From Kiritimatiellia bacterium (GTDB lineage: Bacteria > Verrucomicrobiota > Kiritimatiellia > RFP12 > DVOR01), in the NCBI GenBank assembly GCA_017558005.1, contig JAFYWN010000014.1, positions 81,902 through 145,901 of the forward strand: DNA of 64,000 bases, read 5' to 3'. Both the position numbers and the translations under genes were made by a program. The notes beneath the pieces are model-generated. The model ran no database searches, was not told where the DNA came from, and was given only the letters and a program-made list of their open reading frames with translations. Shown piece by piece: positions 50,805-59,569 of this stretch (positions within the stretch are counted from its first letter, which is position 1; every line of letters starts with the position of its first letter).

Positions 50805-51310
50805 GTGCCGTGATGCACCTTGGTTTCATCGTAACGGGTGCGTGCTTCGGGAAATTCGTCTGGATATCCCAGGGCAATTGCGCTCACGGGAATGATATTG
50901 TCCGGCAGATTGAAGGCGGCCTTTACGGCGGCAATGCGATCATCATTCGGATGAATCCCCAACCATACTGCGCCAAGTCCCTGCAAATCGAGGGCAAGTA
51001 AGAGGTTTTCAATTGCGGCCGAAACGTCCTGCAAGAGATAGGAGAGTTCGCCACGATGGGCAGCCGTGATATCTCCGCAGACAATGATGCCTGCCGCCGC
51101 GCCACGCAACATTTGTCCGTAGGGGAGCGCATCTGCGAGGGCGTCACGTCCAGCTTGTTCCTTCACCACGATGAAGTGCCACGGATCACAATGACGTGCA
51201 CTCGGCGCCGCCATGGCGGCTTCAAGTGCAATGCGAATCTGATCGTCCCCAACAGGATCGGTGGTATATTTGCGAACACTACGACGAGAGAGAATGTCTA
51301 TGGTTGTCAT
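50798..51310 (-). CDS. nitroreductase family flavoprotein
   Basis: A 170-residue FMN-binding protein. The N terminus MTTIDILSRRSVRKYT and the middle AAPSARHCDPWHFIVVKE match the nitroreductase fold. LEGLGAVWLGIHP-like residues (LQGLGAVWLGIHP) are also present. The protein is slightly shorter than NfsB, like BluB-related or hypothetical oxidoreductases of anaerobes. The electron donor is likely NAD(P)H; the substrate is unknown. It is co-transcribed with mutY. Confidence 0.85.
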   Translation of the reverse strand: MTTIDILSRRSVRKYTTDPVGDDQIRIALEAAMAAPSARHCDPWHFIVVKEQAGRDALADALPYGQMLRGAAAGIIVCGDITAAHRGELSYLLQDVSAAIENLLLALDLQGLGAVWLGIHPNDDRIAAVKAAFNLPDNIIPVSAIALGYPDEFPEARTRYDETKVHHGTW

Positions 51311-51381
51311 CGGTTAAGACCTTTTGTAAAGGGTGGGAAAAATGGGGTTAAACTGAAACAACGTCCCGTCGGGAAACCGTT

Positions 51382-51432
51382 GCGGAACGTTGTGTAAAAA
51401 CGCACGAGGCGTGAAGCGAGAAGACGTTCCGC
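51382..51432. repeat. inverted repeat abutting the pheS stop
   Basis: GCGGAACGT (51382-51390) pairs with ACGTTCCGC (51424-51432) across 33 bp, ending right at the pheS stop codon. It could terminate or stabilise the pheS transcript. Confidence 0.4.
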
Positions 51433-52449
51433 TTAGCCGAGTTGGCTAAGGAAGCGGATATCATTTTCGTAGAGGAAGCGGATGTCCGGGATGCCATACT
51501 TAATCATGGCGATACGTTCCACGCCCATGCCGAATGCGTAACCATAGACGGCATCGGGATCGTAGCCGACGTGTTGATAGACGCGCGGGTCAACCATACC
51601 AGCGCCCGCAATTTCAATCCAGCCCGAATTCTTACACACGCGGCAACCCTTACCCTTACACACGTGGCAAGTGAAGTCCACTTCCACGCTCGGTTCAGTG
51701 AAGGGGAAGAAGTGAGGGCGGAAACGAACACCGATATCCGGGCCCATCATTTCACGGGCGAAGTAGGCGAGAGTGCTCTTCAGATCGGCCAAAGAGACCG
51801 GCTTCACATCCACATAAAGACCTTCAATCTGGTGGAAGTTTGCCGAGTGCGTGGCGTCGGTCGTGTCACGGCGATAGCAACGGCCCGGATTGATAATGCG
51901 CACCGGCGGAGGATTGTCCAACATCGTGCGAATCTGCACCGGGCTCGTCTGTGTGCGCAACACGGTTTCAACGTCAAACCAAAACGTATCGCTCGGGTCC
52001 ATCGAAGGGTGATGAGGTGCCGTGTTGAGCGCAGTAAAGTTGTTAAACTTCGTTTCGATATCAGGACCATCGGCCACAGTAAAGCCCAAGCGGTGGAAGA
52101 TTTCAGCCGTCTCTTCAATCACGCGGCTCACGGGGTGAATGATGCCTTCAGCGTGCCAACGGCCAGGAAGCGAGACGTCAAAACCCGCCACAGGGGTTTC
52201 ATTCGCCTGAAGAGCGGCGGTCTTCGCATTCAATTGTGCTTCAAATTCGCCACGCCAAGCGCCGAGTTCCTTACCAAACGCGGGACGATCCTGCGCCGGC
52301 ACATCCTTCATCTGCTTGACCAATGCGGGGAGAAGACCATTACGACCCAAATATTTTACGCGCAATGCATCTACTGCTTCGAGCGATTGAGCGGCTTCAA
52401 GAGCGGCGAGGGAGGCATTATGCTCCTGCTGTAATTCCTGCAACGTCAT
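51433..52449 (-). CDS. pheS: phenylalanyl-tRNA synthetase alpha subunit
   Basis: The catalytic chain of the (alpha-beta)2 enzyme that charges tRNA-Phe. The full-length protein has 338 residues: an N-terminal coiled-coil (1-85), then the class II core with HPVSRVIEETAEIFHRLGF, HPSMDPSDTFWF, RCYRRDTTDATHSANFHQIEGL and GWIEIAGAGMV, and a C-terminal GVERIAMIKYGI. pheT is not downstream; the next gene is the nitroreductase, so the beta subunit must be encoded elsewhere. The rest of the enzyme looks normal. Confidence 0.97.
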   Translation of the reverse strand: MTLQELQQEHNASLAALEAAQSLEAVDALRVKYLGRNGLLPALVKQMKDVPAQDRPAFGKELGAWRGEFEAQLNAKTAALQANETPVAGFDVSLPGRWHAEGIIHPVSRVIEETAEIFHRLGFTVADGPDIETKFNNFTALNTAPHHPSMDPSDTFWFDVETVLRTQTSPVQIRTMLDNPPPVRIINPGRCYRRDTTDATHSANFHQIEGLYVDVKPVSLADLKSTLAYFAREMMGPDIGVRFRPHFFPFTEPSVEVDFTCHVCKGKGCRVCKNSGWIEIAGAGMVDPRVYQHVGYDPDAVYGYAFGMGVERIAMIKYGIPDIRFLYENDIRFLSQLG

Positions 52450-52986
52450 GAAAATAAATCCTTACATCTATCTATGGAGAAAACTCCAAAAACGTCTAAC
52501 ATTCTACCATAATTAAAGGCTTCATCTCACAAAGTTACACGTTTTCATCCAAGTTTCATGCGAAAAAGCCCTTATAACAAGCATTGACATGGCACTAGAT
52601 GATGAAGGGGCATAGAACTCCGCGCCCCGATCTTCCAACAGATGCTGACATGGCACTATAAGATGACTCACATGGGGGCGTGCTATTTGCTTGGCGAGGT
52701 GTGGGACCTTTTCCTTTACGATAAGATGAAGTTCAGCGGGTTGGAAGACGGTGCGTCCACTCTCAAGGGTGAGCGTAGATTTTTAATCATGGGATAGCGC
52801 CATCGGGTCGGGACGGTGGCGTTGTGTCGGGATTGTGGCATCAAGTTGGAATTGCGGTGTTAGCTTAGGATAGCAGTGTCAGGATGGTGTGGCGGTGGCG
52901 GGGCGGGGAGAGGTGGTGGTTTTGTGTAAAAAATGGGCGAGGTTTGGGCAAATGTGGTACACTACAAGGCAAGAAGAGGATTTGTG
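52450..52986. other. intergenic region with G/T-rich and repeat DNA
   Basis: No gene is supported. It contains an exact direct repeat TGACATGGCACTA at 52585 and 52646, 61 bp apart. It also has a strongly G- and T-biased tract at 52801-52930 and a possible minus-strand -10 for pheS near 52501 (TAGAAT). A TACACT at 52958-52963 may serve the eboE gene. Confidence 0.5.
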
Positions 52987-54108
52987 ATGAATGCGATTAC
53001 GTATTGTATGAATGTGCATCGTGGGGAGGATTTGGCATCCGTTCAGGAGGCCTTGGAGGAGGTAACAATCCCTTTACGTGAGGTGTTTGGGACGGAGGGC
53101 GCATTCCCATTGGGATTACGATTGAGTGCAGACGCGGCAAAGTTATTGCGCGATTCTGAGACGTTGCGTCGGTTTTCAAGTTTTTTGGTGCACAATAAAT
53201 TGTCGGTGATGGGAATTAATGGGTTCCCACATGATGCATTTCATGATTGTGTGGTGAAGGAGAGGGTGTACGAACCCGATTGGACACATCCTGAGCGAGC
53301 GGTTTATACGCGCAATTTGTTTTATGCTTTGTCGCATTTACCCATGGCACGCTTGGGGGACCACTTTCCAAGTGTAACGACGGTACCATTGGCATATGAC
53401 CGTGGGCAGGAGATTTCGGATGCAATCGTTGAAGAGCTGTGCTCGATGGCGCTCTTTTTACGGAAGTTGGAAGGATTTACTGGGCGACGGATGTGCTTGG
53501 CGTTAGAGCCTGAGCCGGATTGCTTATTGGAGCGGACGCAGCAGACGATTGATTTCTTTGAACGGTTATGGTCGCATCCATTGTGGGTGCCGAGTTATCG
53601 TCCGTACATTGGCCTTTGTTTTGATACGTGTCACTTTGCGGTGAGTTATGAAGATCCACTGAATGCGCTTCGGAGCATTGTGGCGGCGAATATCCCTGTG
53701 GCGCGAATTCAGGTGTCGGCCGCGTTAGAGTTTAATTGCTACACGACGGAAGAGACGTTGCGCGCGTTCATTGACCGTGAGTATCTGCATCAAGTGCGTC
53801 GGCGTGAGGCGAATGCGGAGTTAACGTGTTTCCCTGATTTGACCGAAGAGGTGTTGCCACAGCTGGTGGGGCAGAGTGGTCGCATTCATTACCATGTGCC
53901 GTTGGCATGGCAGGGAAGTACGGAATTGGAGTCGACGCGCCGCACGTTAACGCCTGCTTTCTGGCGTTATGTGCGTGCGGGCGGCTGGCCGTTAGAGGTG
54001 GAGTCATATGCGTATTTTGTCTATCCACAGTCCCTGCGCAAGAAGACATTATCAGAATCGTTGTTGGATGATATGATATGGGTGCGCAATCAGTTGAAGT
54101 CGGTATAA
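52987..54108 (+). CDS. eboE: EboE-like TIM-barrel protein
   Basis: A 373-residue protein matching the metabolite-traffic protein EboE. It opens ITYCMNVHRGEDLASVQEAL, then has LGLRLSADAAKLL, NGFPHDAFHDCVVKERVYEPDW and VTTVPLAYDRGQE. LALEPEPDCLLE and YIGLCFDTCHFAV fit a xylose-isomerase-like TIM barrel. In other bacteria eboE belongs to a conserved eboABCDEF cluster whose products move unknown prenylated metabolites to the periplasm. No other ebo gene is here. ATG 52987 is chosen because AGAGGA precedes it. Its neighbours are pheS (divergent) and lpxA (convergent), so it is an orphan. The reaction is unknown. Confidence 0.8.
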   Translation: MNAITYCMNVHRGEDLASVQEALEEVTIPLREVFGTEGAFPLGLRLSADAAKLLRDSETLRRFSSFLVHNKLSVMGINGFPHDAFHDCVVKERVYEPDWTHPERAVYTRNLFYALSHLPMARLGDHFPSVTTVPLAYDRGQEISDAIVEELCSMALFLRKLEGFTGRRMCLALEPEPDCLLERTQQTIDFFERLWSHPLWVPSYRPYIGLCFDTCHFAVSYEDPLNALRSIVAANIPVARIQVSAALEFNCYTTEETLRAFIDREYLHQVRRREANAELTCFPDLTEEVLPQLVGQSGRIHYHVPLAWQGSTELESTRRTLTPAFWRYVRAGGWPLEVESYAYFVYPQSLRKKTLSESLLDDMIWVRNQLKSV

Positions 54109-54126
54109 GACTTGTTATTCATTGAC

Positions 54127-54168
54127 ACAACAAAAAGAAGTGCGGTGAACCGCACTTCTTTTTGTTGT
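54127..54168. terminator. bidirectional terminator between eboE and lpxA
   Basis: A perfect 20-bp stem with a 2-nt loop, beginning ACAACAAAAAGAAGTGCGGT. It has A/T runs on both sides, so it can terminate eboE (plus) and lpxA (minus) transcripts. Confidence 0.93.
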
Positions 54169-54184
54169 GAGTGGAGGCACTGAA

Positions 54185-54967
54185 TTAGACCACGCCATGC
54201 TTGGAAGCATTGGCATAGAAGTCCAAGAGGTGCTTGATTTCGGGACACTGCGGTAACTCCTTGGCGATGCGTTCCAGTGCGACCGAACGTGGCAGACCTT
54301 CGGAGTAGATAATCTGGTAGGCGTCCTTGAGTGCGCTAGAGGCTTCGGGGCTGAAGTTTTCAGGGTGACGACGGATGGCCACGGAGTTGAGGCCGCGCAC
54401 AACGAGGTTGTCCACACCCATGGTGAGCATGTAGGGCGGTGCGTCTTTACGCAAGTGGGTGCCGCCGCCGACCATTGCGAAGGTGCCGACGTGGGTGAAT
54501 TGGAGAATCGCGGTGGTGCCACCGATAATCGCGTGGTCTTCAACGATACATTCGCCCGCGATTTGGACACCATTGGACATGATGATGTGGTTGCCGAGGA
54601 CGCAACCGTGTGCGATGTGGCAGTAGGCCATGATTAAGCAGTCGGAGCCGATGACGGTCTTGGTGCCATCCATGGTGCCGAGGTGAATCGTGGCGCATTC
54701 ACGGATGACGGTACGGTCACCGATTTCCACATAGGTAATGTTTCCGGGCTTCCATTTCAAGTCCTGTGTCTTCATACCCACGCAAGCCTGCGGGAAGATT
54801 TCGCAATCTTCACCGATGGTGGTGTGACCCTCAACCGTGGCATGGTGGTGCAACTTGGTGCCACGACCGATGGTGACGTCCGGCCCAACGTATGCAAACG
54901 GACCGATTTCGGCATCGGGATGAATTTTCGCACCTTCGCAAACAAAAGCGAGCGGATGAATTGCCAT
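54185..54967 (-). CDS. lpxA: UDP-N-acetylglucosamine acyltransferase
   Basis: The first step of lipid A synthesis, moving an R-3-hydroxyacyl chain to UDP-GlcNAc. The protein is 260 residues of left-handed beta-helix built of hexapeptide repeats (for example ALAFVCEGAKIHPDAEIGP and AYVGPDVTIG). The catalytic His lies in MAYCHIAHGCVLG. The C-terminal helical part is RSVALERIAKEL. ATG 54967 is chosen because AAGGAG lies just upstream. The gene sits 10 bp after the LptF/G permease, so lipid A synthesis and LPS export are linked here. Confidence 0.96.
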   Translation of the reverse strand: MAIHPLAFVCEGAKIHPDAEIGPFAYVGPDVTIGRGTKLHHHATVEGHTTIGEDCEIFPQACVGMKTQDLKWKPGNITYVEIGDRTVIRECATIHLGTMDGTKTVIGSDCLIMAYCHIAHGCVLGNHIIMSNGVQIAGECIVEDHAIIGGTTAILQFTHVGTFAMVGGGTHLRKDAPPYMLTMGVDNLVVRGLNSVAIRRHPENFSPEASSALKDAYQIIYSEGLPRSVALERIAKELPQCPEIKHLLDFYANASKHGVV

Positions 54968-54977
54968 GGCGAACTCC

Positions 54978-56141
54978 TTATTGATTTTTAGGGATGAGAA
55001 CACATGCTGTGCAGAAACAGATTACGACGGGTAACCAGACCAAGAGCCACGGCAACGCCGCAGGCTTGGAGGCGAGTGCTTCAGACAACAAAATAAAGAG
55101 GAAGAAGGCGATACCAATGGAAAGGCCCATGACCATTCCCTTGGAGGATTCTTTTCGTTGCGCCTGGCATCCCATCGGGACGCCGACTAAGACGAAGCAG
55201 AATGAGGAAAGCGCCCACACCAAACGGTAATTTAAAAGGAATTTGAGCTTCGAGTGCCACTTAGCGGCCGCCTTTTCAGAGAGCGGGGTAGCGGGTTGAC
55301 CATCGGTCATCGGTGGCGGATTCTTGGCGAGGTCTAATTGTTTCTTGGCCTTCTGCTCTGCGGCGAGGAGTTCATCGAAGTCGTAGTCTTTTGGCTTCTT
55401 TAGATACTTTTTGGTTCGCGAGACAACGTCTTCGCAACGGTAGGTAAATTCAGAGAACTTTGCAGTGCCGACGATGCCCTTGTCTGGGGGGGTGATGGCG
55501 GCATCAAAGAGGGTGAAGAGAATGTCACTTCCTTCGGCACGCATGTGGGCACTATCGGCCTGAATTTCGCGCAAGAAACCATCGCGACGGTCAATCGCGA
55601 GCAAGTTGTAGAGAATCGTGTAACCTTTACCGTTGTCATCGGTCATGTCAGTTTTGCGATCGCAAAAGACGGCAAGGTTGTCAATTTCGTCAATGAAGCG
55701 TCCTGGTTCCATCAATTGGACGCCAGCGTCTAAGGCTAAGCGATTGGCGATGGTTCTGCGGACGTAGTGCCCACGCGGCATGGCATAGTTTTGGAGATAG
55801 AAGCCAAGTGCGGAGCAGAGGATTCCCACGATAAGTGGGCAACGCATAATTGAGAGGAAGCTCACGCCACAGGCCTTCATCGCGGCGACTTCGCTATCGG
55901 TAGACATTCTACCGAAGACAAGCAAAGAGGCGACCATTAACGCGAGCGGGATGGTGAAGCCCAGCACTTCAGGAAGCGAGGCGGCTAAGTATTGCAACAC
56001 CAAGCCTGCCGAAGCACCGCGCATCACGAATTGGAATACCTGGAAGAGAAATCCGACGGAAAGCACAAAGGTAAGTACTAAACCCGTCAGCCCTGCAGCA
56101 ACAAGGAAGGAACGCAAGATGTAGCGTTGAAGTGTTCCCAT
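54978..56141 (-). CDS. LptF/LptG family permease
   Basis: A 387-residue inner-membrane protein. Residues 10-110 form about three helices (RYILRSFLVAAGLTGLVL; IPLALMVASLLVFGRMSTDSEVAAMKACG is the conserved cytoplasmic loop). The central part, about 130-285, is the periplasmic beta-jellyroll domain, and helices 4-6 are in the C terminus. LptF and LptG extract LPS from the inner membrane with LptB. One such gene here leaves the other elsewhere. LpxA follows 10 bp downstream. Confidence 0.9.
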   Translation of the reverse strand: MGTLQRYILRSFLVAAGLTGLVLTFVLSVGFLFQVFQFVMRGASAGLVLQYLAASLPEVLGFTIPLALMVASLLVFGRMSTDSEVAAMKACGVSFLSIMRCPLIVGILCSALGFYLQNYAMPRGHYVRRTIANRLALDAGVQLMEPGRFIDEIDNLAVFCDRKTDMTDDNGKGYTILYNLLAIDRRDGFLREIQADSAHMRAEGSDILFTLFDAAITPPDKGIVGTAKFSEFTYRCEDVVSRTKKYLKKPKDYDFDELLAAEQKAKKQLDLAKNPPPMTDGQPATPLSEKAAAKWHSKLKFLLNYRLVWALSSFCFVLVGVPMGCQAQRKESSKGMVMGLSIGIAFFLFILLSEALASKPAALPWLLVWLPVVICFCTACVLIPKNQ

Positions 56142-56176
56142 AATTTCTCTCCAAGGGGCTCTTATTTGAAAGGGGG

Positions 56177-56207
56177 AAGCGGGACGTAAGCGATTTACGT
56201 CCCGCTT
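56177..56207 (-). terminator. terminator after ompA-like gene
   Basis: A 13-bp perfect stem AAGCGGGACGTAA/TTACGTCCCGCTT with a 5-nt loop, 10 bp after the OmpA stop. The T-run is short. Confidence 0.7.
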
Positions 56208-56216
56208 GGGTGCGAC

Positions 56217-57377
56217 TTACTTTGCAGCGCGAATCTTCGCGCGGGTCGCTTCATCCACGCCGCGGATAACGATTTCGGTGCGGCGGTTGGAAGGGGTGCC
56301 TTCGTCCAAGTTCACGGGATCCTTGGGCTGATCGAAGGAGTGGCCAGCGGACTGCATGCGATTAGCAGGGATGCCGTTGGTGCTGAGGTAGGTGAGCACG
56401 CTCTTTGCACGAGCTTCGGAGAGTTCCTGGTTGTAAGCGTGGTCAGAACCGTGCTGACGGTCAGCGTGGCCATCGATGGTCACGTAGACTTCTGGATTGG
56501 CTTCGAAAGCGAGGCGCATGATGCGAAGGAGTTCGTCGAGTGCGGGGTAGTTAGCCGGTTCGATGATGGAGGAGTCCTTAGCATACTGCAAGCGGAGCTC
56601 GAGCTTCATTTCGTTCACGGAGCCTTCCGGAGTCACGTCAATCAACGTATCCTTGTGTTCGGAAGCTTCGTCATATGCCAAAGCATCAGCTTCGATGGTG
56701 GTGGTGGCAGGTTCGGCGAGCGGAGCCACGGTTTCCACAGCGCCGTTATCGGAGCCGCCCATGACGTAGGTCAAACCGATGTCTGCGGTGGTGAAGCTCA
56801 TGAAGTCACCCGAAAGGGCCACGTGGTAACGGATGTCACCGCGGAGCGAGAGGTTTTCGCTGAAGTGCCAGAAAGCACCCACGCCAGCCTGAGCGAAGAA
56901 GTGAGAACGGTGTGCATCCTGCCAGAGGGGAGCGTTGCTTGCATTGTTATAGCTCACACCTGCGGCCAAGAAGGGGTCAAACTTCGCATAGCGATCGTAG
57001 AAGTGATAGAGAGCTTCTGCGCCGAAGCCGAAGAGGTTCTTGCTGCGAGACTTGTCATTGTCACGTGCATGACCGATCATGCCGTAACCTTCCACAGACC
57101 ACGGGCTGTCTGCGAAGTCATAACCGAGACGCAAGATGACGTAGGGCTGAACACCGCGAAGACCGGTGCCCGGTTCCGGATTAGCGGTGCGATGGATGCG
57201 CATGCCACCCACGCCAGCGCCGATGTAGAAGCGGCCATCATTGCCTTCATCTTCATCAGAGTGAGCGACAGGTGCGGAGTCGCGTTCAACGACCACAGGG
57301 CCCTGGGGCTTTGCTTCTTGTGCGGTCAGAAAACCTGCGAAGCTAAGAACCGTGGCTAAGAGCCAGAACTGTTTCAT
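56217..57377 (-). CDS. OmpA family outer-membrane protein
   Basis: A 386-residue protein. A signal peptide of about 19 residues is followed by an acidic linker. An N-terminal eight-stranded beta-barrel follows (residues about 45-215; strands such as RFYIGAGVGGMRI, PYVILRLGYDF, NLSLRGDIRYHVAL). After a linker comes the peptidoglycan-binding OmpA-C domain (about 255-380). Its DGHADRQHGSDHAYNQELSEARA motif, plus SNRRTEIVIRG, match the family. It links the outer membrane to the peptidoglycan. The codons are strongly biased, as in an abundant protein. It sits alone between terminators. Confidence 0.93.
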   Translation of the reverse strand: MKQFWLLATVLSFAGFLTAQEAKPQGPVVVERDSAPVAHSDEDEGNDGRFYIGAGVGGMRIHRTANPEPGTGLRGVQPYVILRLGYDFADSPWSVEGYGMIGHARDNDKSRSKNLFGFGAEALYHFYDRYAKFDPFLAAGVSYNNASNAPLWQDAHRSHFFAQAGVGAFWHFSENLSLRGDIRYHVALSGDFMSFTTADIGLTYVMGGSDNGAVETVAPLAEPATTTIEADALAYDEASEHKDTLIDVTPEGSVNEMKLELRLQYAKDSSIIEPANYPALDELLRIMRLAFEANPEVYVTIDGHADRQHGSDHAYNQELSEARAKSVLTYLSTNGIPANRMQSAGHSFDQPKDPVNLDEGTPSNRRTEIVIRGVDEATRAKIRAAK

Positions 57378-57473
57378 GGGTTTACCTTTCAGTAGTTATT
57401 CCGGAGAGCCTAAGCGACGGCATCTGCCGGAACAGGATTGGATATAAGACGCGCCATTAGGACGCGGAGGGAC

Positions 57474-58646
57474 TCAGTGTTTTACAAAGGGGGACAACGC
57501 CCGCATTTCCGCGACCACTTCAGGGACGTGACGCAGGGTGATGTCAATTTCATGCTCCGTTGTATAACGACTGAGGGAAAAACGGATGGATCCGTGGACG
57601 GCAGTGAATGGCACGCCCATCGCACGAATCACATGACTGGGTTCTAGACTGCCTGCAGCACAGGCAGAGCCAGAACTGGCACAAATGCCGCGATCGCTCA
57701 AATGGTAGAGGACGCTTTCCCCTTCGATGTATTCAAAGGAGATATTAAGCGTGTTGGGGACGCGACACGTACGACAACCGTTCACTCGGCTATCGGGGCA
57801 GGTGGCGAGCAAGCCTGCTTCAAGCTTGTCGCGTAACCGTGCGATTCGGGTCTCAGAGCCATCGGAGAGTGCGGCGGTTGCGAGTTTGCACGCCTTTGCT
57901 AAGCCGATGATGTAGGGCACATTTTCTGTGCCACCGCGGCGACCGCGCTCTTGGTGGCCTCCGAGAATAAGGGGTTTGATGCGGGTGCCACGACGGACAT
58001 ACAGCACGCCAATGCCTTTCGGCGCGTGCATTTTATGGCCGGCGATGGTCAACAAGTCTACGGGCACATCCTTTACATTGATCGCAAGTTTACCTGCGGC
58101 TTGGACGGCATCGGTATGGATCGTAGCACCTGCGGCTTTGCCGAGTTCGGCAATTTTACGAATTGGGAAGATGACGCCGGTTTCGTTGTTCGCCCACATC
58201 ACGGAGACCAACTTCGGTCCTGGTGTGGCGGCGAGCGCGGCTTCATAAGCTTCCAAGTCAAAAAGGCCTTCGTTGTTGACGCCAATTTCAATGACGTTAT
58301 GTCCCAATTCGCGCAAGCGCAAGCAGGGACCGAGGACGGCGGGGTGTTCCACGCGGCTGGTGATAATCGTGCCAGGCTGATTCCATGCCGCAGCTACACC
58401 GAGAATAGCATGGTTGTCTGCTTCAGTGGCACACCCTTCAAAGAGGATTTCTTCGGGGCGTTCTGCGCCAAGGAAGTTTGCCACAGTTTCACGCGCTTCT
58501 GCGACAGGGCGCGCGACATGGCCGCCGAATGCATGCATGCTGGACGGATTGCCCCATGCTTCATTGAAATAGGGGAGCATCGCCTCGACGACTTCTGGTG
58601 CGGGGCGTGTGGTAGCGTTATTGTCCAGATAGATAACTTCTGGCAT
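57474..58646 (-). CDS. nifS: cysteine desulfurase (NifS/IscS)
   Basis: A PLP enzyme that takes sulphur from cysteine as a persulphide for Fe-S assembly. The protein is 390 residues. The Schiff-base Lys is in TIAGHKMHAPKGIGV. The persulphide Cys loop is ASSGSACAAGSLEPSHV, the short class I-type loop of NifS/IscS. YLDNNATTRPAPEV marks the N terminus. It starts 2 bp after nifU and so is co-transcribed with it. Together they supply clusters for HydABC encoded just upstream in the minus-strand order. Confidence 0.95.
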   Translation of the reverse strand: MPEVIYLDNNATTRPAPEVVEAMLPYFNEAWGNPSSMHAFGGHVARPVAEARETVANFLGAERPEEILFEGCATEADNHAILGVAAAWNQPGTIITSRVEHPAVLGPCLRLRELGHNVIEIGVNNEGLFDLEAYEAALAATPGPKLVSVMWANNETGVIFPIRKIAELGKAAGATIHTDAVQAAGKLAINVKDVPVDLLTIAGHKMHAPKGIGVLYVRRGTRIKPLILGGHQERGRRGGTENVPYIIGLAKACKLATAALSDGSETRIARLRDKLEAGLLATCPDSRVNGCRTCRVPNTLNISFEYIEGESVLYHLSDRGICASSGSACAAGSLEPSHVIRAMGVPFTAVHGSIRFSLSRYTTEHEIDITLRHVPEVVAEMRALSPFVKH

Positions 58647-58648
58647 GG

Positions 58649-59488
58649 TTACTCCATGACCACCGTGATGGCGGGATCAACAAATTCGTGTAATGCAGTG
58701 GCAATGAGATTGTCACGCGTGAGCGCCGCGCTACGGCATCCTGCGCACATCCCACGGAAGGAGATGCGAACGACGTCACCATCGACGTCAATCAATTCCA
58801 CATCACCACCATCTTTACGCAAGACAGGGCGCACTTGCTCTTCAAGCGTTTGTTCAATCAACTTAATCTTCTGAAGCACCGTCATCTTCTTGGGGGCGGG
58901 CGCAGGGGCTGCTGCCGCCGCGGCGGTGTGATTCACTTCGTCCACAATTTCCTGAATGCGATCACGGCACATCCCGCAGCCACCACCCGCCTTGCAGAAG
59001 TTGGTAACTTCTTCCACGGAGTGGAGGTTGTTTTCACGGGTGACGCGTTCGATTTCTTCGCGCGAGACACCAAAGCACGAGCAGACAATTTCTTCGTGGA
59101 CTTGCACGACGCTCTCTTCGCCTGTGCGATAGTTGTGAATTGCGGCCTCTAATGCTTCCTTACCCATGACGGAGCAGTGCATCTTTTGATCGGGCAAACC
59201 GCCCAAATAGGCTGCAATTTCGCGGTTGGTAATCTTTTCGGCTTCTTCAAGCGTCTTGCCGATAACCATTTCGGTCAATGCAGAGCTTGATGCCACTGCA
59301 CTTGCGCATCCAAAGGTTTGGAATTTCGCTTCTGCGATTTTACCCTCAGCATCCAACTTGAACATAAAGGTCAAAGCGTCTCCGCAAGCTAACGAGCCAA
59401 CGGTAGCTTTCCCATCAGGATTGTCGATAATACCGACATTTCGCGGGTGGCGAAAATGATCCATCACTGTGTCAGTGTAGTCCCACAT
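58649..59488 (-). CDS. nifU: NifU-type Fe-S scaffold protein
   Basis: A 279-residue modular scaffold. Residues 1-125 are IscU-like, with cluster cysteines in SLACGD, FQTFGCASAVASS and MHCSVMG. About 133-185 is a [2Fe-2S] BFD-like domain (IVCSCFGVSREEI, then CKAGGGCGMC). An Ala/Pro-rich linker follows, then a C-terminal Nfu domain with the CxxC in GMCAGCRSAAL. All three are intact, as in nitrogenase-type NifU, but no nif genes are present. ATG 59488 is chosen because AAGGA precedes it and MWDYTDTVMDHF is the family start. It is co-transcribed with nifS. Confidence 0.95.
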   Translation of the reverse strand: MWDYTDTVMDHFRHPRNVGIIDNPDGKATVGSLACGDALTFMFKLDAEGKIAEAKFQTFGCASAVASSSALTEMVIGKTLEEAEKITNREIAAYLGGLPDQKMHCSVMGKEALEAAIHNYRTGEESVVQVHEEIVCSCFGVSREEIERVTRENNLHSVEEVTNFCKAGGGCGMCRDRIQEIVDEVNHTAAAAAAPAPAPKKMTVLQKIKLIEQTLEEQVRPVLRKDGGDVELIDVDGDVVRISFRGMCAGCRSAALTRDNLIATALHEFVDPAITVVME

Positions 59489-59538
59489 TGCGGGTGTCCT
59501 TCTAAGTCGTCTGAGTAAAAAATAAAACCTCGTCCCCA

Positions 59539-59569
59539 ATTATAGCAAAATTTCACTCTTATTTGTTAA
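59539..59569 (-). promoter_or_regulatory. promoter for nifU-nifS
   Basis: On the minus strand, TTAACA (59564-59569), a 19-bp spacer ending TGC, and TATAAT (59539-59544). It is an extended -10, 50 bp before the nifU ATG. Confidence 0.5.
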
